This document shows, piece after piece, positions 1 through 5,431 of a stretch of 5,431 nucleotides of DNA (position 1 is its first letter; every line of letters begins with the position of its first letter). The stretch is from Acidobacteriota bacterium. GTDB taxonomy: Bacteria; Acidobacteriota; Blastocatellia; RBC074. The translations under genes were made by a program, and so were the position numbers. The stretch spans positions 1 to 5,431 of the forward strand of contig JABFSD010000102.1 of the NCBI GenBank assembly GCA_013140935.1, given 5' to 3'. The notes under the pieces were generated by a model, which was given only the letters and a program-made list of their open reading frames with translations, did no database searches and was not told where the DNA came from.

Positions 1-696
1 TTCGCGTTCCGTTCGATCAGGCCACACCTCGCGCAGCTTCTGCTGCGAGTTCTGCAAATAGGTATCCAATACCGAAGCGCCGCCGCGCGCGCCGTCCAGC
101 ACGTGATTGCCGCCTTGCTCGTTTGCCATATAAATCATCAGGTTTTTTGCACCGGCGGGCGGGTCGCCGGGCTTGCCGACGCGGGCTTGCCAGATGAGTT
201 GTCCGTTGCGTTTGTTGCGCAGAAAGGCCATCCCGGTTTTCTCGCTGCTGACGTGCATCGAGATGTGCAGCTTCTTCCCATCCGTCGTCGGTTCGCCGTA
301 AGCATCCAGAATGGCGAAGGTGCGCCCTTGTCCGTCATCCGGCGCGTAGCCGCGTTCGATCTGTTGCAAGGCGGCGGCGATAGACGGGACGGGCTGGCCG
401 AAATCAATTTCTTCCGTCACCATCACGGCCTGGGCTACGGTCATTTGATAAGGCGTCGCGCCCACGTTCGGCGCGGGCGGCGCTTCGGTAGGGGCCGCCG
501 CCGCTGTTGCCGCCGGTGTCGCTACCGGTTGATTGACCGATGTCGTAGTGCCTGCTTTGCTGCGAAAAAAGATCGTCGCCGCTGCGCTCAACATCAATAC
601 TATCGCGCCCAACGCCAGCGCCTGTTTGGCTCCAAAGGAAGAACCGGCAGTGAGCGCGGTGGTTGCGGGTGTAGCTTTCGTCTTTTTCTTTGCCAC
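1..696 (-). CDS. Unrecognised single-pass membrane-anchored protein, 5' part only (C-terminus beyond left edge)
   Basis: The frame is open from a GTG at 696 to base 1 (232 codons, no stop), so the protein continues outside the window. GTG is chosen because AGGGAG (705-710) lies 8 bases upstream of it. The N-terminus is short and basic (Lys at 3-5 and 7). One hydrophobic helix follows at about residues 26-44, flanked by K24 and R45/K47, suggesting N-in topology with the rest outside the cytoplasm. A low-complexity Ala/Pro/Thr linker runs from about 50 to 81. The remainder is a soluble domain with segments such as FAILDAYGEP, HISMHVSSEKTGMAF and GQLIWQARVGKPGDPP. I recognise no catalytic motif or named family. 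The layout (anchor, flexible linker, globular domain) suits an envelope protein that holds a domain away from the membrane. The coding call is firm from the start signal, open frame and domain-like composition. The function is unknown. Confidence 0.8.
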   Translation of the reverse strand, partial: MAKKKTKATPATTALTAGSSFGAKQALALGAIVLMLSAAATIFFRSKAGTTTSVNQPVATPAATAAAAPTEAPPAPNVGATPYQMTVAQAVMVTEEIDFGQPVPSIAAALQQIERGYAPDDGQGRTFAILDAYGEPTTDGKKLHISMHVSSEKTGMAFLRNKRNGQLIWQARVGKPGDPPAGAKNLMIYMANEQGGNHVLDGARGGASVLDTYLQNSQQKLREVWPDRTERE

Positions 697-704
697 GAGT
701 GTTG

Positions 705-710
705 CTCCCT
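705..710 (-). promoter_or_regulatory. Shine-Dalgarno site fixing the GTG start at 696
   Basis: On the minus strand AGGGAG sits 8 bases before the GTG start of the membrane-anchored protein. It begins only about 5 bases after the T-tract of the upstream terminator ends, so terminator and ribosome binding site are almost contiguous. It is the reason GTG is preferred over any internal ATG. Confidence 0.7.
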
Positions 711-714
711 GCTG

Positions 715-752
715 AAAAAACAAGAGCCGTCAGCAAAGATTACTGACGGCTC
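715..752 (-). terminator. Intrinsic (rho-independent) terminator downstream of tRNA-Val
   Basis: GAGCCGTCAG (724-733) and CTGACGGCTC (743-752) form a perfect 10-bp stem around a 9-base loop. Read on the minus strand the stem is followed by TTGTTTTTT (723-715), a typical U-tract, so termination acts leftward, 14 bases after the tRNA 3' end. On the plus strand the stem is followed only by GTTTGATC, so a rightward role is unlikely. The next gene's ribosome binding site starts about 5 bases past the T-run. Transcripts reaching that gene therefore either read through this structure or start within or very near it. Confidence 0.88.
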
Positions 753-765
753 GTTTGATCGGGAA

Positions 766-838
<73 letters not shown>

Positions 839-984
839 TGTTGTCAATGCCTCTTGTCGAAGCGGCCCGAAGCGAAAGGATGCTAACAAAGCGATTGCGG
901 AAGCGTCAAATTAAGACCGGGCGCAAGATTGACGCTCATGCGGCGATGGCGCACGATGCGCGCACACGCAGGAAACGACGACGC

Positions 985-1914
985 ATGACGAATGAATCCC
1001 TCCAACAAGCCTTCAAGACGGCGCTTGACGCACTGGTCGCACAGGTCAAAGAAGACCGCACGATTCTTGCCGCGATTCTGTGCGGCAGTTTGTCTTACGA
1101 CGCCGTCTGGGCGAAATCCGACATTGATCTCGTGTTCGTCACGATGGATGACCGCAAGGCCGATCACGACGGCTTGTCGCTGTATGCGGACGGTGTGAAC
1201 GTACACGCCTTTCTGCTCTCTCGCGCTGACTTTCGCCGCACGGTCGAAGGCTCGTTGCAGCAATCGTTCATGCATTCGTTTTTGACGAAGGGGACGTTGC
1301 TTTACACGCACGACCCAACGATTGCGGAATTGTTCGCGCGGCTGGGCGAGATCGGCGAACGCGATACGCAAATTCAATTGCTGCGGGCGGCGACGTGCGT
1401 GTTGCCGCCGCTTTATAAAGCGCACAAGTTTTTTCAGACGCGCGGCGATTTGGATTACACCGCGTTGTGGTTGCTGGCAACGGCGACGCCATTGGCACAA
1501 GTCGAAGTCATCGGCGCGCGGTTGCTGGTTGACCGTGAAGTCTTGTTGCAAGCGATGCAACTCAACCCGGCCTTTTTCAAAATCATTTATACCGACTTGC
1601 TCAATGCCAAAAAGACGAAGAAGGCGGTGCAAGCTGCGCTGGATGCGCTTGATCGTTACGTTGCCGAACGCGCGCCGGTGCTCTTTGCGCTCTTGCTCGA
1701 ACACCTGCGCGACGTGGGCGACGTGCGTTCATGCACCGAAATCGAAGACCATTGCCATCGCAACTTCGGCGTCGCAGGCGTGACGACGGCGTGTGAATAT
1801 CTGGCCGATCAAGGCTTTCTGGGCAAAGCCGCTGCGCCGGTCAAGCTCACCAAGAAGAGCAACCTTGAGGTGCAGGAACTCGCTTTCTTTTACCTGCCTT
1901 CCGTAACCGGATAG
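985..1914 (+). CDS. Nucleotidyltransferase-fold (Pol beta superfamily) protein with C-terminal winged-helix-like region
   Basis: The product is 309 residues. Near the N-terminus is the Pol beta/MNT-type signature: strand AAILC, then G34-S35, then the acidic pair D46-I-D48 in SDIDLVFV. These normally bind metal and the nucleotide triphosphate for transfer of a nucleotidyl group to a protein, antibiotic or RNA acceptor. The usual third carboxylate is not obvious; the matching strand reads [10 protein letters not shown] long helical middle (about 110-245) is followed by an [11 protein letters not shown]...[11 protein letters not shown]...[18 protein letters not shown] segment that looks like a small winged-helix domain. 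Start choice: the frame is open from an ATG at 832, but that lies inside the opposite-strand tRNA and yields an Arg/Lys-rich extension. ATG 985 has AGGAAA about 10 bases upstream and places the GS motif at a normal distance. The substrate is unknown. The gene is convergent with the methyltransferase gene on its right. Confidence 0.85.
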   Translation: MTNESLQQAFKTALDALVAQVKEDRTILAAILCGSLSYDAVWAKSDIDLVFVTMDDRKADHDGLSLYADGVNVHAFLLSRADFRRTVEGSLQQSFMHSFLTKGTLLYTHDPTIAELFARLGEIGERDTQIQLLRAATCVLPPLYKAHKFFQTRGDLDYTALWLLATATPLAQVEVIGARLLVDREVLLQAMQLNPAFFKIIYTDLLNAKKTKKAVQAALDALDRYVAERAPVLFALLLEHLRDVGDVRSCTEIEDHCHRNFGVAGVTTACEYLADQGFLGKAAAPVKLTKKSNLEVQELAFFYLPSVTG

Positions 1915-1982
1915 CCAATCAAATACGTCACCGGCGCACGCAAGCCTTGCGCCGCTGTCTCGCCCACTTCCCATTCATAACC
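1890..1982 (-). pseudogene. Out-of-frame C-terminal segment of the SAM methyltransferase
   Basis: From 1982 downward the minus strand encodes GYEWEVGETAAQGLRAPVTY followed by [10 protein letters not shown] and a TAA at 1892-1890. This is a typical methyltransferase ending: aromatic/acidic YEWEVG, then a hydrophobic YLIGYP strand. It has no start of its own. The upstream open frame reads the same bases as VMNGKWARQRRKACVRR. Joining the two needs one extra base (or two fewer) around CGGGCAGC at 1990-1983. The restored protein would be about 260 residues and would overlap the 3' end of the convergent nucleotidyltransferase gene by 25 bases. It is annotated separately so the displaced coding sequence is not lost. 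Confidence 0.75.
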
Positions 1983-2668
1983 GCTGCCCGCAACTCTGCG
2001 GTGAACACCGTCAGTTCCGCGACGGTGTAGCTGCGCAACACCGAGACGACGCCGTCAAACACGACGACCAGCGGGACGACCGGCAGCAGATAAGTCCACA
2101 GCAGGCGCGTCCAACGAAACGGCCTGATGAACGGCGTCAGCAGCCACACGATCAAGGGCGTGAGCAGCATGCCTAACACTTCGCGGGGCCGCCGCTGAGT
2201 ACCCTCGAAGATGCCAATGCCGCTGCGGCTCGCTACGGCATCGCGCAAAATCGCCCGCGCTTCGTCCGGTTTGAAGTGATGAAACGAGGTGAAGAGCGTG
2301 CGAAAGCCGGTGAGTTCCGGCGGTACGCGCAAGGCGTTGACTGATTCAGCGTAGCTTTTGATTCGGTCGGAAGCGTGCCGCTGACTGGCGGTTAGGTTGC
2401 GATGCAAGTCGGTGAGGTAAATTTCCAACTCAGGGCAGCACGCGGCGAGCGCCGGTTCCAGCCGCGACCAGGGGCCGCCGCCGCCTGAACAAAGATCAAC
2501 GATGCACGTCGCTCCGGTGCGCGCGCGCGCGTTGGTCAAGCGCTCTGCAATGGGTTCGTAAGCGTTGGCGGCGTGGATGACGTGTTGCAGGTAATCGGTG
2601 GCGCAATCACGAATGACGGCGGGACACCAAGCCTGCTCGTGAATTTCAATCAAGTGGAAGCGTCGCAT
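1928..2668 (-). CDS. Class I SAM-dependent methyltransferase, 3' end frameshifted (open frame 246 aa)
   Basis: The Rossmann SAM-binding motif I is clear at residues 56-67 (CIVDLCSGGGGPW), followed by the next acidic strand EIYLTDLHRN (82-91). Later conserved-looking blocks are GFRTLFTSFHHF (121-132), IGIFEGTQRR (151-160) and a hydrophobic stretch at 165-204 with WTYLLPVVPL. That stretch may fold into the core or touch the membrane. Small-molecule C-, N- or O-methylation is plausible, but the substrate cannot be inferred. The frame ends in KWARQRRKACVRR, an unnatural basic tail. The natural C-terminus lies in another frame (see 1890-1982), so a base has probably been lost near 1982-1990, either a real mutation or a sequencing error. 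The ATG at 2668 is preferred. An in-frame GTG at 2704 would start inside a palindrome. Neither start has a visible Shine-Dalgarno site. The gene follows the TPR gene by 45 bases, suggesting co-transcription. Confidence 0.85.
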   Translation of the reverse strand: MRRFHLIEIHEQAWCPAVIRDCATDYLQHVIHAANAYEPIAERLTNARARTGATCIVDLCSGGGGPWSRLEPALAACCPELEIYLTDLHRNLTASQRHASDRIKSYAESVNALRVPPELTGFRTLFTSFHHFKPDEARAILRDAVASRSGIGIFEGTQRRPREVLGMLLTPLIVWLLTPFIRPFRWTRLLWTYLLPVVPLVVVFDGVVSVLRSYTVAELTVFTAELRAAVMNGKWARQRRKACVRR

Positions 2669-2677
2669 GATTAGGTT

Positions 2678-2704
2678 GTGGCACAAGATGGCATCTTGTG
2701 CCAC
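2678..2704. repeat. Perfect 27-base palindrome between the TPR and methyltransferase genes
   Basis: GTGGCACAAGATG (2678-2690), one central G (2691) and CATCTTGTGCCAC (2692-2704) form a perfect inverted repeat. As RNA it would fold as an 11-bp stem with a 5-base loop. It begins 9 bases after the TPR stop codon and ends 9 bases before the methyltransferase ATG. No T-run follows on either strand, so it is not a standard intrinsic terminator. It could be a transcript-stabilising or processing hairpin, a translational block for the downstream gene, a protein-binding operator, or one copy of a dispersed REP-like palindrome. Only one copy is present in this window. Confidence 0.8.
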
Positions 2705-2713
2705 ATCGCCGGA

Positions 2714-3685
2714 TTACGGTTTCGTGACAAACGGCTGTTTCGTTTCAGCAATCATTCGTTCGAGCGAGTGCCGCAGCTTCGGATTCAGTTCCAGACAACG
2801 GTCGAAATCCTGATCAGCTTCGTCCGCGCGGATTTGCCGCAAACGCATGATTCCACGTGAACAGTAAGCATCGGCGTGTTGCGGTTTCAAGGTGAGGTAG
2901 TGCGTGAAATCGGCTTCGGCGCGCGCCCAGTCTTGTTTGCGTTGCCACCACGTAGCGCGGTTATACCAAACATCGGCAAAGCGCGGATTCAATTCGATGG
3001 CACGTTGGTAATCAGTCAATGCGCCTTCCGTATCGCCTTTGAATTGCCGCGCCGCGCCCCGGTCACTATAGGCTTCGGCGAAATTGGGTTTGAGTTTGAG
3101 CGCCCGGGTTTGATCGCTGATGGCCCCGTCATAATCTTTCAAGCGGAAGCGCGCCACGCCGCGATTGCCGTAAATTTCGGCGCGGCGCGAGTCGAGTTTT
3201 ACCGCGCGGTCAAAATCGGTCAGCGCGCCTGTGTGGTCGCCTTTGCCACCACGCGCCAATCCGCGATTGCCCCATGCCAGGGCCAGTTTTGGGTTGAGTT
3301 CGAGCGCCTTATTGCAATCGCTGATCGAGCCATCGAAATCGCCTTGCGCGTAGCGCACACCGCCGCGATCTATATAGGCTTGAATCAGGCGCGGGTTGCG
3401 TTGCAGGGCGTGGTCAAAATCGGCCAACGACTCAGCCAGTTTACCCAACCGGTAGCGCGTAACGGCGCGGTTGTAATACGCCCCGGCCTGACTTGGGTCG
3501 GTGGCGATGGCAAGCGTGAAATCACTTTCGGCTTTGACGAATTCGCCTTTGGCGTACCATTCGTTGCCGCGCTCGATGTAGGAAGACGAGGTGGCAGCGC
3601 GAAAGTTTTGCGACTGCGCGTCGCCACGAGCGCAGTTCATCAACAGGAAAACGACGACGACGATCAGGATATGGGGTTGCTTCAT
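2714..3685 (-). CDS. Exported tetratricopeptide-repeat (TPR) protein with eight TPRs
   Basis: The product is 323 residues. The ATG at 3685 is fixed by AAGGAG (3691-3696) 5 bases upstream; an in-frame start at 3727 has no such site. Residues 1-22 look like a Sec signal peptide: K2, hydrophobic core ILIVVVVFLLM, then a polar stretch with possible cleavage after GDA. The LLMNC sequence resembles a lipobox, but Asn at -1 is unfavourable, so a lipoprotein is less likely. From about residue 32 to 303 there are eight back-to-back 34-residue TPRs with no linkers. They carry the expected pattern (AYYNRA, GKLAESLADFDHAL, NP and equivalents, with ALELNP/AIELNP joins). Such arrays form a superhelical scaffold for protein or peptide binding, here probably in the periplasm. 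No enzymatic domain is present. The gene is divergent from the membrane regulator and upstream of the methyltransferase, so it may be a target of that regulator. Its partner is unknown. Confidence 0.93.
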   Translation of the reverse strand: MKQPHILIVVVVFLLMNCARGDAQSQNFRAATSSSYIERGNEWYAKGEFVKAESDFTLAIATDPSQAGAYYNRAVTRYRLGKLAESLADFDHALQRNPRLIQAYIDRGGVRYAQGDFDGSISDCNKALELNPKLALAWGNRGLARGGKGDHTGALTDFDRAVKLDSRRAEIYGNRGVARFRLKDYDGAISDQTRALKLKPNFAEAYSDRGAARQFKGDTEGALTDYQRAIELNPRFADVWYNRATWWQRKQDWARAEADFTHYLTLKPQHADAYCSRGIMRLRQIRADEADQDFDRCLELNPKLRHSLERMIAETKQPFVTKP

Positions 3686-3690
3686 AGTTG

Positions 3691-3696
3691 CTCCTT
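3691..3696 (-). promoter_or_regulatory. Shine-Dalgarno site of the TPR protein gene
   Basis: AAGGAG on the minus strand with a 5-base spacer to ATG 3685. It decides the start over the 14-codon-longer alternative at 3727 and places a proper signal peptide at the N-terminus. Confidence 0.75.
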
Positions 3697-3731
3697 GTGC
3701 ATCTGGCTGCGTGATTGAAATTGGCAAGAGC

Positions 3732-3761
3732 GGCAGCGCGTCATTGCTGCGCGTCGCTGCC
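3732..3761. repeat. Imperfect inverted repeat in the divergent intergenic region
   Basis: GGCAGCG (3732-3738) pairs with CGCTGCC (3755-3761). After a one-base bulge the stem can extend by two or three more pairs. It lies about 47 bases upstream of the TPR start and far from any gene end, with no T-tract, so it is not a terminator. It may be an operator or part of the TPR leader. In GC-rich DNA an arm of 7 bases could also be chance. Confidence 0.35.
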
Positions 3762-3875
3762 CCGCCTAAGATGAGCCGTCACCAAATGCATTTTTAGACA
3801 GGCTCACTCAGGCGGCGGACGATAGGCGCGCGCGGGTTGCGAAGTCCTCTGCTGCGGATCGTTTCTCGCTCGCAA

Positions 3876-3896
3876 AATTCTCGTAGAATTCTCGTA
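3876..3896 (+). promoter_or_regulatory. 11-base-period direct repeat, candidate operator of the winged-helix regulator
   Basis: AATTCTCGTA occurs at 3876-3885 and again at 3887-3896, separated by one G, giving an 11-base period (one helical turn). A weaker upstream copy, TTTCTCGCTC, begins at 3862. The repeat ends 7 bases before the ATG of the CadC-like gene. TAGAAT (3884-3889) across the repeat junction is a 5/6 match to a -10 hexamer, but no good -35 accompanies it. PhoB/OmpR-type winged helices commonly bind tandem half-sites at about this period, so autoregulation is plausible. The role is inferred; the repeat itself is directly visible. Confidence 0.5.
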
Positions 3897-3903
3897 ACGG
3901 CTT

Positions 3904-5431
3904 ATGGATAAGAAGCTCAAGGGTTTATACGAATTCGGCCCCTTCCGGTTAGACGTGACCGAGCGTCTGTTGCTGCGTGCGGGTGAGGCTGTCCCGCTCA
4001 CGCCGAAAGCTTTTGACTTGTTGCTGGCGCTCATCGTCCAACCCGGACATTTGCTGGAAAAGGAAACGTTGCTCAAAACCGTCTGGCCTGACAGCTTCGT
4101 GGAAGAGAACAATCTGGCCGACAATATTTCCAAGCTGCGGAAGGCGCTGGGCGAAGGCGAGAACGGGCAGAAATTTATCGAGACAGTTCCAAAGCGTGGC
4201 TATCGCTTCGTGGCTGAGGTGCGAGCGCAGAATGGAGCGAGCGCGGCGTCTGATGTCACGCTACTGCCCGCTACGCCAATTCCTGCCGTAGTGAATGGCA
4301 CGTCAGCGACCAGCGAGCAGGTTGCCGCCGTACCCTTGAGGTCAGAAAAGTCCGCGCAGGAAACTTCTTTGAGTAGCCGGATAAATCCTCGCCGCCGCCG
4401 CGTCTTACTCGTTTGCGGCCTCATCATCCTTGCTGCCGCAATCCCCATTTATTTCAGCCAGAAGTCACGCGGGCAGATGCCCGGCGTTACGCGTTACACC
4501 CAGGTCACCAGTGACGGACGCTTGAAGCGAGACGCAGTAGTCACTGACGGCTCGCGGGTTTATTTTTCAGAACAACTGGGCGGGCAAATGGCGCTGGCGC
4601 AGGTCTCCAGCGCCGGTGGAGAAGCCGTGCCGTTTCAGCCGTCTTTATCAAACGCCAATCTCCTGGCGATCTCACCTGACGGATCCAAGCTGCTGATCAG
4701 AGGGGATGCAGGCTCCGCGCAAGCAGCGCCGCTTTGGATCGTGCCAGTGACAGGGGGCACGCCTTACCGCCTGGGTGAGGTGTTAGCCCATTCCGCCACC
4801 TGGGCGGCGAACGGCGCAGGGATCACCTATGCCAATGGCGGTGAGCTGTTTCAGGTGATGAATGACGGCAGCGGGTCGCGCAAACTTTTAAGTGTCACAG
4901 GCAAAATTGAATGGCTGCGCTGGTCGCCCGCTGGCAACCGCTTGCGCTTCACCGTGCTTGACACAAAAACGCTGTCGCCAAAATTGTGGGAGGCGGCGGC
5001 TGATGGCACTAATCCACATCCCTTGCTGCCAAATTGGAATAAACCGGAGGGCGAATGTTGTGGCAATTGGTCGGCTGATGGGAAGTATTTTGTCTTTGAG
5101 TCTGCGCGGAATCGTGTGTCGGACATCTGGGTATTGGGGGAAGAGTCCGGCTTGTTCACGCGCGCCAGACGTGAGCCAGTCCGATTGACGTCCGGCCCGA
5201 TAAATTTCCATGCGCCCGTACTCAGTGCTGACGGCAACCGAATCTTTGCCATCGGCGAACAACAGCGCGGTGAGTTGATTCGCTACGACACCAACACGCG
5301 ACAATTCGTCCGCTACCTGGCAGGACTGTCGGCAGAAGGCTTGAACTTTTCCGCCGACGGCGAATGGATCAGTTATGTGACTCACCCGGAAGGCGACTTG
5401 TGGCGCAGCAAGGTGGATGGCAGCGAGCGGC
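3904..5431 (+). CDS. CadC-like membrane transcriptional regulator: winged helix, TM helix, PD40 beta-propeller (3' end beyond window)
   Basis: 509 codons are present and the frame is still open at the right edge. ATG 3904 is the first possible ATG start, because an in-frame TAA lies at 3895-3897. Only a weak AACGG precedes it, so it may have a very short leader. Residues 9-106 form an OmpR/PhoB-type winged helix: YEFGPFRLD, then LTPKAFDLLLALI, then ADNISKLRKALG as recognition helix, then FIETVPKRGYRFVAEV as the wing. A variable linker (107-160) leads to a basic stop RRRR (163-166) and one membrane helix at 167-184. The outer part carries PD40/WD40-like blades marked by ISPDGSKLLI, WSPAGNRLRFTV, WSADGKYFVFES, LSADGNRIFAIG and FSADGEWISYVT. 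The likely role is a one-component sensor that binds DNA while membrane-anchored, with the propeller receiving an envelope signal. The ligand is unknown. A vicinal Cys pair (385-386) lies in the propeller. The divergent TPR gene is a candidate target. Confidence 0.92.
   Translation, partial: MDKKLKGLYEFGPFRLDVTERLLLRAGEAVPLTPKAFDLLLALIVQPGHLLEKETLLKTVWPDSFVEENNLADNISKLRKALGEGENGQKFIETVPKRGYRFVAEVRAQNGASAASDVTLLPATPIPAVVNGTSATSEQVAAVPLRSEKSAQETSLSSRINPRRRRVLLVCGLIILAAAIPIYFSQKSRGQMPGVTRYTQVTSDGRLKRDAVVTDGSRVYFSEQLGGQMALAQVSSAGGEAVPFQPSLSNANLLAISPDGSKLLIRGDAGSAQAAPLWIVPVTGGTPYRLGEVLAHSATWAANGAGITYANGGELFQVMNDGSGSRKLLSVTGKIEWLRWSPAGNRLRFTVLDTKTLSPKLWEAAADGTNPHPLLPNWNKPEGECCGNWSADGKYFVFESARNRVSDIWVLGEESGLFTRARREPVRLTSGPINFHAPVLSADGNRIFAIGEQQRGELIRYDTNTRQFVRYLAGLSAEGLNFSADGEWISYVTHPEGDLWRSKVDGSER

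Noticed and set aside
883..1704. Long minus-strand open frame (273 codons) opposite the nucleotidyltransferase gene
   Set aside because: It is antisense to a gene with a clear GS/DxD motif. Its Arg/Gln-rich product has no recognisable domain, and such mirror frames are common in GC-rich DNA.
1983..1990. Programmed -1 ribosomal frameshift as explanation for the split methyltransferase
   Set aside because: The bases CGGGCAGC contain no X-XXY-YYZ slippery heptamer and I see no stimulatory hairpin just downstream. A lost base is simpler.
2519..2531. Alternating GC run (about 13 bases), possible Z-DNA or unstable repeat
   Set aside because: It is short, lies inside the methyltransferase coding sequence (NARART), and is ordinary for GC-rich coding DNA.
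2876..3718. Plus-strand open frame (280 codons) opposite the TPR gene
   Set aside because: It mirrors the TPR array. Its apparent periodicity comes from the repeats on the other strand, and the minus strand has a Shine-Dalgarno site, signal peptide and eight clear TPRs.

Overview
This GC-rich window has bacterial gene organisation and most resembles a member of the Acidobacteriota, perhaps Blastocatellia-like. The best taxonomic clue is the large gene at the right edge. It joins an OmpR/PhoB-type winged helix, one membrane segment and a WD40-like (PD40) beta-propeller in a CadC-like one-component regulator, an architecture greatly expanded in that phylum. The assignment is an inference from gene style, not from a marker gene.

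Left part (1-985). The 5' portion of an unrecognised single-pass membrane protein is read leftward and leaves the window at base 1. Directly upstream of it, on the same strand, are a strong intrinsic terminator and a tRNA-Val(CAC). The terminator's T-tract ends only about 18 bases before the GTG start, so the membrane-protein gene has almost no room for an independent promoter.

Middle part (985-2704). A rightward nucleotidyltransferase-fold protein (985-1914) faces a leftward class I SAM-dependent methyltransferase gene. The methyltransferase appears frameshifted near its 3' end. Its expected C-terminus (GYEWEVG...[11 protein letters not shown]) is intact but lies in another frame, from about 1982 down to a stop at 1890. 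The open frame instead ends early at 1928 with an Arg-rich tail. With the frame restored, the two convergent genes overlap by about 25 bases.

Right part (2678-5431). An exported protein of eight consecutive 34-residue TPRs lies just upstream of the methyltransferase on the minus strand, probably in the same transcript. A perfect 13+1+13 palindrome fills the 45-base gap between them. The TPR gene is transcribed divergently from the CadC-like regulator across a 218-base intergenic region. Just before the regulator's start is a 10-base direct repeat with an 11-base period, the geometry used by PhoB/OmpR-type winged-helix proteins. The simplest working model is a membrane regulator that senses an envelope signal through its propeller and controls itself and/or the divergent TPR-methyltransferase unit. 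No CRISPR array, transposase, phage gene or other recognisable mobile element was seen.
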